Source: Mesorhizobium ciceri WSM4083
Lineage (GTDB): Bacteria > Pseudomonadota > Alphaproteobacteria > Rhizobiales > Rhizobiaceae
Length of the DNA stretch: 64,000 bases
Reading direction: 5' to 3'
Assembly (NCBI RefSeq): GCF_000519305.1
Contig: NZ_KI912610.1
Span: 207,069 to 271,068 of the forward strand
This document shows, one piece after another, positions 34,845 to 43,464 of the stretch; within the stretch, counting starts at the first letter, position 1, and each line of letters opens with the position of its first letter. The notes below the pieces were generated by a model. It did no database searches. It worked only from the letters and a program-made list of their open reading frames with translations, and was not told the DNA's origin. The translations under genes and the position numbers were made by a program.

Positions 34845-36107
34845 ATGGGATTGGCGGACTTCACAGACAAGGGATGTCGTGTCGGCGGCCGGATCCTGGC
34901 CGCTTTCTGCCTCTTGCTGCTGCTGGCTGCCTCATCCGCGTTTTCCTCAAATGCCAATGCCGCCGACGCTCGGCTCGTGGCAAAAGGCTACAAGATGGCC
35001 GGCGATGCCACCAAGATGCGCATCGTCATGGATTTCGACCGCGAACCCGATATCAAATGGTTCCTGCTGCGCGGTCCCAACCGTCTTGTCATCGATCTCG
35101 CGAATACGAGATTCGCCGTTGATGCCAAGGATTTGAAGGCGCGGGGCCTGGTCAAGGGCGTGCGCCTGGGCGAACTCGGCGAGGGCGTTTCGCGTCTGAT
35201 CCTCACCGGCAAGGGACCCTTCGCCGTCGACAAGCTCGACGTGCTCAAGAACGAGGACGGTACCGGCTACCGCATTGCCATCGACATGTCGGCGGCATCC
35301 GAGCGCGAGTTCGACGTGGCGCTGGCCAACCAGGCGCTGACCACTGGATCGACCGTTTCGACCGACAAGGGAGGCCGGGTCGGCACCGGGCCGGTTTCCA
35401 ATCCGGGTCATCGGTTCACCGTCGTCATCGATCCCGGCCATGGCGGCATCGACGGCGGCGCCGAGGGCCTGAACGGCACCATCGAGAAGAATGTCACGCT
35501 GGCCTTCGCCACGGAGCTGCGCGACAAACTCGCGGCCGTCGGCAATTACGATGTGTTCATGACGCGCGACACAGACGAATTCCTGCGTCTGGACGACCGC
35601 GTGCGGATCGCCCGTCAGCATGAGGCCGACCTGCTTATTTCGATCCATGCCGACACAATCAGCGTCAAAGGCATTCGCGGCGCCACCGTCTACACCGTCT
35701 CCGACAAGGCTTCGGATCCCGAGGCGCAGGCGCTTGCCGACCGAGAAAACCTCTCCGATCAGTTCGCCGGCATGGAAATCAAGAACGACAACAAGGAAGT
35801 CACCGACATCCTGATCGACCTGATCCGCCGCGAAACGCACAATTTCTCGATGAGTTTCGCCCACACGCTGGTCGGCCAGCTGTCGACCAGCGTCGGCCTC
35901 ATTAACAACCCGCAGCGTTCGGCGGGCTTCAAGGTGCTCAAGGCACCCGATGTGCCGTCAGTGCTGGTCGAACTCGGTTATCTCTCGAACGCCAAGGACG
36001 AGGCGCAACTGCTCAACGCCGACTGGCGCGGCAAGGCGGCCCAGAGCATAACCAACGCCGTCGCGCTGTTCGCGTCGGCCAAGGCCGGACCGGGAACCGG
36101 AGGTTGA
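34845..36107 (+). CDS. N-acetylmuramoyl-L-alanine amidase with AMIN domain (AmiC type)
   Basis: This 420-residue periplasmic enzyme cleaves the amide between MurNAc and the peptide stem during cell separation. It has a signal sequence (about residues 14-45, ending NANA), an AMIN domain (about 45-150) and an Amidase_3 catalytic domain (185-415). Zinc-site residues are in VVIDPGHGGIDGGAEG near 195, Glu in NGTIEKNVTL and His in LLISIHADTI near 268. The C-terminal SVLVELGYLSNAKDEAQL holds the catalytic Glu. PBP1A follows 213 bases downstream. Confidence 0.93.
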   Translation: MGLADFTDKGCRVGGRILAAFCLLLLLAASSAFSSNANAADARLVAKGYKMAGDATKMRIVMDFDREPDIKWFLLRGPNRLVIDLANTRFAVDAKDLKARGLVKGVRLGELGEGVSRLILTGKGPFAVDKLDVLKNEDGTGYRIAIDMSAASEREFDVALANQALTTGSTVSTDKGGRVGTGPVSNPGHRFTVVIDPGHGGIDGGAEGLNGTIEKNVTLAFATELRDKLAAVGNYDVFMTRDTDEFLRLDDRVRIARQHEADLLISIHADTISVKGIRGATVYTVSDKASDPEAQALADRENLSDQFAGMEIKNDNKEVTDILIDLIRRETHNFSMSFAHTLVGQLSTSVGLINNPQRSAGFKVLKAPDVPSVLVELGYLSNAKDEAQLLNADWRGKAAQSITNAVALFASAKAGPGTGG

Positions 36108-36320
36108 CATGCAAGGCGGCGCCTGCAACCAGAGGCGGCGTTGCGCGACGACAACACTCAGAGCTTTTATTTCGGGCTCGCGGCCGCGAAATCAGGCGTT
36201 GCCGTATTTTGTCCACATGGCGGCGACAAGGGTTTTCGATTACGGATTGGGACCGGCTCGAAAGCTTGCGTGAAAGGCGGCTTCGTTTAGGAAATTCCCG
36301 AACCAAGGACTGGAGCGGGT

Positions 36321-38777
36321 ATGATTCGTCTCATTGGCTATTTTTTCGGCATCGGCACGACGCTGGCCCTTCTGGTCGCGGCGGGCGTTGCCATCTACAT
36401 CGGCCATTTGTCGAAGGATCTGCCCGATTACGAGGTGCTGGCCAAATACGAGCCGCCGGTGACCACCCGCATCCATGCGTCTGACGGCGCGCTGATGGCC
36501 GAATACGCGCGCGAACGACGCCTGTATTTGCCGATCCAGGCCATACCGGACCGCGTCAAGGCGGCCTTCCTGTCGGCCGAAGACAAGAATTTCTACAACC
36601 ACCCAGGCATCGATGTGACTGGCCTCGGCCGCGCCATCATCGTCAACCTGCAGAATCTCGGCTCGGGCCGGCGTCAGGTCGGCGCCTCGACGATCACCCA
36701 GCAGGTGGCGAAGAACTTCCTGTTGTCCTCGGACCAGACCTACGAGCGCAAGATCAAGGAGATGATCCTCGCCTTCCGCATCGAGCAGGCCTATCCCAAG
36801 GATCGTATTCTCGAGCTCTACCTCAACGAAATCTTCTTCGGCTTCGGCGCCTATGGCGTCGCCGGTGCGGCGCTGACCTATTTCGACAAGTCGGTCAACG
36901 AACTCTCCGTGGCCGAGGCCGCCTATCTGGCCTCCCTGCCGAAGGGGCCGAACAACTACCACCCCTTCAAGCATGCCGATCGCGCGATCGAGCGCCGCAA
37001 CTGGGTCATCGATCAGATGGTCGAGAACGGCTACGTCACGCGTGAGGAAGGCAACAAGGCCAAGGCCGAGCCGCTGGGCGTGACGCCGCGCCGCAGCGGC
37101 ACCTATCTGTTCGCCGGCGAGTACTTCACCGAAGAGGTGCGCCGCCAGATCATCGCCCGCTATGGCGAGAATGCGCTCTACGAAGGCGGCCTCTCCGTCC
37201 GCACCACGCTCGATCCGAAGATCCAGCTCATTGCCCGCAAATCGATGCAGAACGGGTTGATGAAATACGACACGCTGCGCGGCTATCGCGGGCCGGTGAC
37301 ATCGATCGACGTGTCGGGCGACTGGGGCGTGCCGCTTGGCGCCGTGAAGGGGCTGGAGGATGTTCCCGAATGGTCGCTCGCCGTCGTGCTCGACAGTTCG
37401 GCGACCGGGCTGTCGATCGGCCTGCAGCCCGCCCGGCAGGCGTCGGGCGAGATCGTCAAGGAGCGCGTCGAAGGCACCGTCAGCAAGGAGGACATGGGTT
37501 TTGCCATGCGCCATGTGGTTGCCGGCAAGACCGTCAAGGCCAAGTCGCCGGCGGAGGTGCTGAAGCCGGGCGACGTCATCTTCGTGCAGAAAAACGATGG
37601 TGCCGATGGCGCCTACAGCCTGCGCCAGGTGCCCGAAGTGGAAGGCGGCCTGATCGCCATGGACCCGCACACCGGCCGCGTGCTGGCCATGGTCGGCGGC
37701 TTCTCCTATGCGCAGTCCGAATTCAACCGCGCCACGCAAGCCATGCGCCAGCCGGGTTCCTCGTTCAAGCCGATCGTCTATTCGGCAGCGCTCGACAATG
37801 GCTATACGCCGGCCTCGGTGATCATGGACGGGCCGATCACGATCCAGAGCGGTAACACGAGCTGGACGCCCAAGAACTATGACGGCACCGTCGCCGGTCC
37901 GGCCACCCTGCGCTCCGGCATCGAGAAGTCGCGCAACCTGATGACGGTGCGGCTTGCCAATGACATGGGGATGAAACTGGTCGTCGAATATGCCGAGCGC
38001 TTCGGTGTCTACGACCATCTGGCACCCTATCTGCCGATGGCGCTGGGTTCCGGCGAAACCACCGTGATGCGCATGGTGTCGGCCTATTCGATCATGGCCA
38101 ATGGCGGCAAGTCGATCAAACCGTCGCTCATCGACCGCATCCAGGACCGCTACGGCAAGACGGTGTTCAAGCAGGACGAGCGTGGCTGCCAGGGCTGCAA
38201 TGCGCCCGAATGGCAGAACCAGCCGGAGCCGGAACTCGTCGACAATTCCGAGCAGGTGCTCGATCCGATGACGGCCTACCAGATCACCTCGATGATGGAA
38301 GGTGTCGTGCAACGCGGCACCGGCGCCACCATCAGTGAACTCGGCCGCCACATCGCCGGCAAGACCGGAACGACCAACGACGAAAAGGACGCCTGGTTCA
38401 TCGGCTACACGCCCAACCTCGTCGTCGGCCTCTACATGGGCTACGACACGCCGCGCGGCCTTGGCCATGGCGCCACCGGTGGCGGCCTCGCGGCCCCGAT
38501 CTTCAAGGACTTCATGCGGGTGGCGCTGGACGGCACGCCCAATGTCGACTTCAAGGTGCCCGAAGGCATGAACCTGGTCGCCATCAACCGCAAGACCGGC
38601 ATGCGTGCCGCATCGGGCGATCCCGGCACCATCATCGAAGCCTTCAAGCCGGGTACCGGTCCCGCCGACAGCTATTGGGTCATCGGCATGGGCGCCGACG
38701 GCTCCAATGCCACGGGCGGCGCGTTGTCGCCGCAGGCCAATCAGGCCATCCAGTCCGGCGGCGGCGGCCTCTACTGA
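36321..38777 (+). CDS. mrcA: Penicillin-binding protein 1A (bifunctional glycosyltransferase/transpeptidase)
   Basis: This class A PBP polymerises and cross-links peptidoglycan. The 818-residue protein has one N-terminal membrane helix (about 8-30), a GT51 domain with catalytic Glu in SAEDKNFYNHPGID near 90 and STITQQVAKNF, and an inserted OB-like domain typical of PBP1A. The transpeptidase domain has SSFK (PGSSFKPIVYSAAL) near residue 480, SRN (EKSRNLMT) near 536 and KTG (GKTGTTNDEKDAWF) near 680. It sits with a cell-wall amidase gene upstream. Confidence 0.94.
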   Translation: MIRLIGYFFGIGTTLALLVAAGVAIYIGHLSKDLPDYEVLAKYEPPVTTRIHASDGALMAEYARERRLYLPIQAIPDRVKAAFLSAEDKNFYNHPGIDVTGLGRAIIVNLQNLGSGRRQVGASTITQQVAKNFLLSSDQTYERKIKEMILAFRIEQAYPKDRILELYLNEIFFGFGAYGVAGAALTYFDKSVNELSVAEAAYLASLPKGPNNYHPFKHADRAIERRNWVIDQMVENGYVTREEGNKAKAEPLGVTPRRSGTYLFAGEYFTEEVRRQIIARYGENALYEGGLSVRTTLDPKIQLIARKSMQNGLMKYDTLRGYRGPVTSIDVSGDWGVPLGAVKGLEDVPEWSLAVVLDSSATGLSIGLQPARQASGEIVKERVEGTVSKEDMGFAMRHVVAGKTVKAKSPAEVLKPGDVIFVQKNDGADGAYSLRQVPEVEGGLIAMDPHTGRVLAMVGGFSYAQSEFNRATQAMRQPGSSFKPIVYSAALDNGYTPASVIMDGPITIQSGNTSWTPKNYDGTVAGPATLRSGIEKSRNLMTVRLANDMGMKLVVEYAERFGVYDHLAPYLPMALGSGETTVMRMVSAYSIMANGGKSIKPSLIDRIQDRYGKTVFKQDERGCQGCNAPEWQNQPEPELVDNSEQVLDPMTAYQITSMMEGVVQRGTGATISELGRHIAGKTGTTNDEKDAWFIGYTPNLVVGLYMGYDTPRGLGHGATGGGLAAPIFKDFMRVALDGTPNVDFKVPEGMNLVAINRKTGMRAASGDPGTIIEAFKPGTGPADSYWVIGMGADGSNATGGALSPQANQAIQSGGGGLY

Positions 38778-38792
38778 CGATTTTCAGGAGCG

Positions 38793-38823
38793 GATGGGCT
38801 GGCCTTGGCGCCAGCCCATTTTG
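38793..38823 (+). terminator. Intrinsic terminator after the PBP1A gene
   Basis: The arms ATGGGCTGGC (38794-38803) and GCCAGCCCAT (38810-38819) pair perfectly over 10 bp around a 6-base loop, followed by TTTTG. It lies 16 bases beyond the PBP1A stop and isolates it from prfB. Confidence 0.8.
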
Positions 38824-38895
38824 CTTTACAGCCGGCGGCGGCCTGCCTATGTATCGCGCCGACCGATTTCAGCAAACAGGACAGAACAGCCAGCC

Positions 38896-40027
38896 ATGCG
38901 CGCGGAAACGCAGAATATTGTCGACGAGATCAGGCAGGCGATAACCCTGCTGAGGAGGCATCTTTGACTGGGATCAGGCCATAAAGCGGCTTGAATACCT
39001 CAATGTGCGCGCCGAGGACGCCAGCCTCTGGAACGAGCCGCTGGAAGCGCAGAAGCTGATGCGCGAACGCCAGGGCCTCGAGGAAGGCATCGCCTCGGTG
39101 AAAGGTCTGACGCAGGCGCTGGAAGACAATATCGGCCTGATCGAGCTCGGCGAGGAAGAGCGCGACGAGGGGGTCATTGCCGAGGCGGAAGCCGCGATCC
39201 GCTCGATGCAAGGCGAAGCGAAGGCCCGCCAGGTCGAGACGCTGCTGTCGGGTGAAGCAGATTCCAACGACACCTATCTCGAAATCCATGCCGGCGCCGG
39301 CGGCACCGAAAGCCAGGACTGGGCCTCGATGCTGCTGCGCATGTACACGCGCTGGGCCGAGCGCCGTCGCTTCAAGGTCGAAGTGCTGGAAATGCATGAC
39401 GGCGAAGAGGCCGGCATCAAGTCCGCCACATTGATGATCAAAGGCCACAACGCCTATGGCTGGATGAAGACGGAATCGGGCGTTCATCGCCTTGTGCGTA
39501 TCTCGCCCTATGACAGCAATGCGCGCCGGCATACGTCCTTCGCCAGTGTCTGGGTCTATCCGGTTATCGACGACACGATCGAGATCGACGTCTCCGAATC
39601 CGATGTCCGTATCGATACTTATCGCTCGTCCGGCTCGGGCGGCCAGCACGTCAACACCACCGATTCGGCGGTGCGCATCACGCATCTGGCCACCGGCATC
39701 GCGGTCGCCTGCCAGGCCGAACGTTCGCAGCACAAGAACAAGGCCAAGGCCTGGGAGATGCTGCGCTCGCGCCTCTACGAGGAAGAGCTGAAGAAGCGCG
39801 AGGCGGTTGCAAACGCCACCGAAGCGTCGAAGAGCGATATCGGCTGGGGTCACCAGATCCGCTCCTATGTGCTGCAGCCCTACCAGTTGGTGAAGGATCT
39901 CCGCACCGGCGTCGAGAGCACCAGCCCGTCGAGCGTGCTCGATGGCGACCTCGACGATTTCATGGAAGCCTCGTTGTCGCAGCGCATCGAAGGCGGTGCG
40001 GGCGAAGCCGTAGCAGATCTGGATTAG
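38896..40027 (+). CDS. prfB: Peptide chain release factor 2, made by programmed +1 frameshift
   Basis: RF2 recognises UAA and UGA stops. The first 23 codons (38896-38964) end at an in-frame TGA (38965-38967); translation continues in the +1 frame from GAC at 38966 to 40027, giving about 376 residues. The catalytic GGQ is in SGSGGQHVNTTDSAVRITH. The stop-recognition loop is SPYDSNARRHTSF, with SPY where E. coli has SPF, which I recall as normal in alphaproteobacteria. The gene must be annotated as a join; otherwise the N-terminus is lost. Confidence 0.96.
38953..38968 (+). promoter_or_regulatory. prfB recoding site
   Basis: An internal Shine-Dalgarno AGGAGG (38953-38958) is followed by CAT, then the slippery CTT TGA C (38962-38968). 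The 3-base spacing between AGGAGG and CTT is the same as in E. coli prfB. When RF2 is scarce the ribosome slips +1 at the TGA and reads GAC, giving autoregulation of RF2. Confidence 0.95.
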
Positions 40028-40105
40028 GATATGTCCATATTCAGGTGAGGCCGGCCTGACCTCAATCTGAACATACCCCTGCGCACCACAGCGACGGAGG
40101 AGAGG

Positions 40106-40525
40106 GTGCCGAGCAAGCTCACCGGAAAATGCTTTTGCGGCGCGGTTCACTACGAGGTCGCCGACGAATTCCTCTATGCCGCGAATTGCCACTGTTCGGA
40201 CTGCCGGCGCACCACCGGTTCGGCCTTCAAGTCTTTCGCCGGTATCGAGCGTGAAAAGCTTGTCCTCACCGAAGGCGAGGACAAGCTCCTGATCTTCGGC
40301 GACGAAAGCGGCCATAACGCGCATTGCGGCCGGTGCGGCTCCTTGCTTTATTCGCTCGTGCGCGACGGCGCCTACGTCCATGTCGCCATGGGAACGCTCG
40401 TCGACGATCCGTCCATCCGTCCAACCGAGCACATCTTCGTCGGTTCGAAGGCGGGCTGGTTCACCATCACCGATGACCTGCCGCAGTATCAAGAGCACGT
40501 GATTGTCGGCTCTGACCGACAATAG
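40106..40525 (+). CDS. GFA-family zinc protein 1 (S-hydroxymethylglutathione-like fold)
   Basis: This 139-residue protein has the GFA/CENP-V zinc pattern: CFCGAVHYE near residue 9, CHCSDCRRTTGS near 30 and HCGRCGS near 73. The family name comes from glutathione-dependent formaldehyde-activating enzyme, but most members have no proved activity. The start is GTG at 40106 with GGAGGAG upstream. A second, diverged GFA gene lies at 41349. Confidence 0.88.
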   Translation: MPSKLTGKCFCGAVHYEVADEFLYAANCHCSDCRRTTGSAFKSFAGIEREKLVLTEGEDKLLIFGDESGHNAHCGRCGSLLYSLVRDGAYVHVAMGTLVDDPSIRPTEHIFVGSKAGWFTITDDLPQYQEHVIVGSDRQ

Positions 40526-40812
40526 GCTGGAACCACAGCGGGCCAATTCCGTTTATTCGACGCCCGTTTGCCGGGAATTGACCTTGGCCTCATCTCGTCG
40601 GCGGTAGCGGATGCCTGACGTCCATAGAACGATGTCGGGAATGCATGTTCTTGCGCCGACCAAGGAATCAGCCCAGCATCCAAACGCTGGGAGACAAAAA
40701 GCATTTATGGCCGGACGCGGCATATCTGCGACCCGACGATCCGGCCACTGGGAAGATACGTTCCGGGAACGGGCAAGCGAAACGCTTGAGCTCGTTTGAA
40801 AGGAACGTTTCC

Positions 40813-41190
40813 ATGTCTGCTGCCACACTCAGATCGGCCAATGCCGTTCAACCGGCTGGCCGACTTTTGTTTTCCCTGTTCGCGATCGGCGCGATGGCAA
40901 TGCTGACGGCACCTGCCTTCGCGCATGACGCCACGCCCACGGCGGCAAAGCCACAAGGCTGGAGTTATCCGTTCGCATGCTGCGCCAACTATGATTGTCG
41001 CACGACCCATACAGGCGAAGTGCTGGAAAAACCCGAGGGCTATGTCATCGCCGGAACGGGTGAGATCGTTCCAATGACCGACAAGCGTGTCAAGGACAGC
41101 CCGGACGGCGATTTCCACTGGTGCGCGCATCAGGCCGGTCTCGACGCCGGCAAGACGATCTGCCTGTTCGTGCCGCCGCGCTCTTATTGA
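40813..41190 (+). CDS. Small secreted cysteine-containing protein
   Basis: A 125-residue protein with a Sec signal (cleavage after AFA, near residue 36) and a mature part of about 89 residues. The conserved-looking core is YPFACCANYDCRTTHTGEV...DFHWCAHQAG...TICLFVPP, with five or six Cys likely to form disulfides. I recall similar unannotated proteins in rhizobia but no function. AAGGAA lies upstream of the ATG at 40813. The 287 bases before it hold no gene. Confidence 0.7.
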   Translation: MSAATLRSANAVQPAGRLLFSLFAIGAMAMLTAPAFAHDATPTAAKPQGWSYPFACCANYDCRTTHTGEVLEKPEGYVIAGTGEIVPMTDKRVKDSPDGDFHWCAHQAGLDAGKTICLFVPPRSY

Positions 41191-41348
41191 CGACAGGACG
41201 GCGGTCGGACGTCCGCGGTCGCGTCTGACGGGGGTCGCAGGCGGGTTTCCGCGGTTCGGTGGATGCCTGGTGACTGACAGTTGTCAGGAGCACCTCTTTA
41301 TGCTGCCTTTGCCGCACAGGGTGGCGGGGCGACAGGAGGAGTTCGTTG

Positions 41349-41717
41349 ATGACCATCAAGGCAAGCTGTCATTGCAAGGCGACGACATTCGAGGTTTCGC
41401 AGGCACCGCAGACGGTGACGCAATGCACCTGTTCTTTCTGCTCGAAACGCGGCTCGCTCTGGGCCTATTACGTGCCTTCGCAATTCAAGCTCACCAGTCC
41501 GATGGGAAACGTTTCTTTCTACCGCTGGGGATCGAAAACCGTAAAGCACGGTTTTTGCGCCACCTGCGGCTGCGGCACCTTTACCGAAACGCCGGACTGG
41601 TCGACCGGCGAGCCGGATTTCGACAATCCCAAGATCAGCGTCAACGCGCGGCTGTTCGACGATTTCGATCTCGACAATGTCGAAGTGGTGGTCATAGACG
41701 GCAAGAATCTCTGGTAG
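41349..41717 (+). CDS. GFA-family zinc protein 2
   Basis: A 122-residue GFA/CENP-V protein with zinc residues in SCHCKATTFEV near residue 6, CTCSFCSKRG near 28 and FCATCGCGTF near 72. It differs strongly from the GFA protein at 40106, so the two are old paralogues. The ATG at 41349 is chosen because AGGAGG lies at ideal spacing. Function is unproved, as for most of the family. Confidence 0.87.
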   Translation: MTIKASCHCKATTFEVSQAPQTVTQCTCSFCSKRGSLWAYYVPSQFKLTSPMGNVSFYRWGSKTVKHGFCATCGCGTFTETPDWSTGEPDFDNPKISVNARLFDDFDLDNVEVVVIDGKNLW

Positions 41718-41893
41718 CCTGATCCCAACGATTGCGGCCCGGCGATGCGGCGCTATCACCGTGTATCGGTCCCTCGGGAAAAGCCGTCAGCGGCGCTTTT
41801 GCCGTTCCGCTTTTCGCCGCAATTCGTGGTACAAGTCGCGGGAAGGGCTGATTTGGCGCCACCGCAAGGCGTGACTTGGAGAGGGACCATCCT

Positions 41894-42544
41894 ATGAAAA
41901 AGACTGTGCTCGTCGTCGTGGCGACGGCTGTGCTCGTGAGCGCCTGCACCACCACCGATCCGTATACGGGCGACCAGAAGATTTCCAATACGGCGGCCGG
42001 CGCCGGCCTTGGTGCCCTGGCGGGTGCCAGCCTTGGCCTGCTTGCCGGCGGCAACGACCGCCGCAACGCATTGATCGGCGCCGGCATCGGCGCGCTGGCC
42101 GGCGGCGCCATCGGCGCCACCATGGACCAGAACGAGGCCGAACTGCGCCGGCAACTCGAGGGCACCGGCGTCAGCGTCACCCGCAGCGGCGACCAGATCA
42201 TCCTCAACATGCCGTCCGACATCACTTTCAACTCGGATCAGGATGCGGTGAAGCCCGGCTTCTACCAGGTCCTGAACTCTGTCGCGCTGGTATTGAAGAA
42301 GTTCAAGCAGACCACGGTCGACGTGTTCGGCCACACCGATTCGACCGGTGGCGACCAGCACAATTTCGATCTGTCGCAGCGTCGTGCTTTGGCGGTGGCG
42401 AACTATCTGTCCGGTCAGGGCGTGGATCAGCGCCGCTTCGCAGTCACCGGCTTCGGCAAGACGCGCCCTGTCGCATCCAATGCCACGTCCGAAGGCCGCG
42501 CCCAGAACCGCCGCGTCGAGATACAGCTGTCGCCGCTCACCTGA
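41894..42544 (+). CDS. OmpA-family outer-membrane lipoprotein (YiaD-like)
   Basis: This 216-residue protein has a lipoprotein signal with lipobox VSAC (Cys near residue 18). A Gly-rich zipper region (AAGAGLGALAGASLGLLAGG and GAGIGALAGGAIGA) follows, then an OmpA-like peptidoglycan-binding domain (about residues 105-212). The domain shows VDVFGHTDSTGGDQHNFDLSQRRA and NRRVEI. It anchors the outer membrane to the cell wall. It ends in a clear terminator. Confidence 0.92.
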   Translation: MKKTVLVVVATAVLVSACTTTDPYTGDQKISNTAAGAGLGALAGASLGLLAGGNDRRNALIGAGIGALAGGAIGATMDQNEAELRRQLEGTGVSVTRSGDQIILNMPSDITFNSDQDAVKPGFYQVLNSVALVLKKFKQTTVDVFGHTDSTGGDQHNFDLSQRRALAVANYLSGQGVDQRRFAVTGFGKTRPVASNATSEGRAQNRRVEIQLSPLT

Positions 42545-42566
42545 TCTGTTCGGCAAACCAATGCGA

Positions 42567-42593
42567 AACGGCTCCCGCGTGGGGGCCGTTTTT
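42567..42593 (+). terminator. Intrinsic terminator of the OmpA lipoprotein gene
   Basis: The arms AACGGCTCCC (42567-42576) and GGGGGCCGTT (42581-42590) pair over 10 bp with one G-U pair around GCGT, followed by a T5 run ending at 42593. It lies 22 bases after the stop codon. Confidence 0.88.
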
Positions 42594-42786
42594 GTTTGAG
42601 CGGATGTCGACGCTCTTCGATCTGCACCATAAGATTAGCTACTGCTAAAATAACTGTTTCCCGCAGGCATGGAAAGGGATAGCATCGTCGCTGTTCCTGA
42701 GGGGATGAGGCGGTGTAACTGGCCGCGCAATCAGCATTTTTCCGCCTCGGTCTTGCACGGCCAGATCAGAAATCTGGGAGGAATGC

Positions 42787-43392
42787 ATGACAAGAACAGC
42801 CAGCCTTGGGCGCTGCGGCGTCCTCGTTCTGACAGGTTTGGTGGGCGCGTGGTTGAACGTTGCTTCGGCTCGGGCCGAGGACGCCAACAAGGCCGACATC
42901 GAAGCCTTGAAAAAGTCGCTCGCCAAATATGAGGATTACACCGCTGCCGTCCGCGACCTCTATCTGTCGACGGTCGGCTGCGTATACTACAGCGGAGAAA
43001 AGATACCGGGCGCGATGGACTACCCGAAGGGCGCCATGGGCATCCACTTCGTCAATGTCCCGAGTGTCGGCCAGAAGCTCGATCCGATGAGGCCAAACGT
43101 GCTGATCTACGAGCCGACCAAGAAGGGCCTGAAGTTGGTCGGAGTGGAATGGCTGGTGCCGCTGACGCCGGACACCAAAGAGCCGCCGAAGCTGTTTGGC
43201 CAAACCTTCATGGGGCCGATGGAGGGGCACTACCCTCTCATCCCGAAGGAGTTCGTCCACTACGACCTTCATGCCTGGCTCGGGGACAATCCGAACGGCA
43301 TGTTCAGTCCGACGAACCCGAACGTGAAATGCAACAAGGCCGAGTTTCCGATGCTGGAAAAACCGACCAAGATGATGCCTGGGCCGATGTAA
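42787..43392 (+). CDS. Secreted hypothetical protein
   Basis: A 201-residue protein with a Sec signal (residues 1-30, ending ARA) and a soluble exported body. Notable segments are AMGIHFVNVPSVGQKLDPMRPNVLIYEPTKKGLKLVGVEWLVP and HYDLHAWLGDNPNGMFSPTNPNVKC. I recall a family of such proteins in soil bacteria without assigned function. GGGAGGA lies just upstream of the ATG. It is convergent with the RNA-helicase gene. Confidence 0.72.
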   Translation: MTRTASLGRCGVLVLTGLVGAWLNVASARAEDANKADIEALKKSLAKYEDYTAAVRDLYLSTVGCVYYSGEKIPGAMDYPKGAMGIHFVNVPSVGQKLDPMRPNVLIYEPTKKGLKLVGVEWLVPLTPDTKEPPKLFGQTFMGPMEGHYPLIPKEFVHYDLHAWLGDNPNGMFSPTNPNVKCNKAEFPMLEKPTKMMPGPM

Positions 43393-43464
43393 CGGGCGAG
43401 TCAGGCTGGAAGCTTTGCCAAGAAGGCAGCCGAGTGGCCGGCTCGCCTTCGAAGCGGTCGGGAA

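Noticed and set aside
36240..38468. A 742-codon open frame on the minus strand
   Set aside because: It is exactly antisense to the PBP1A gene, has a His/Arg/Asp-rich shadow composition and no family motif. Long antisense frames are expected at this GC content.
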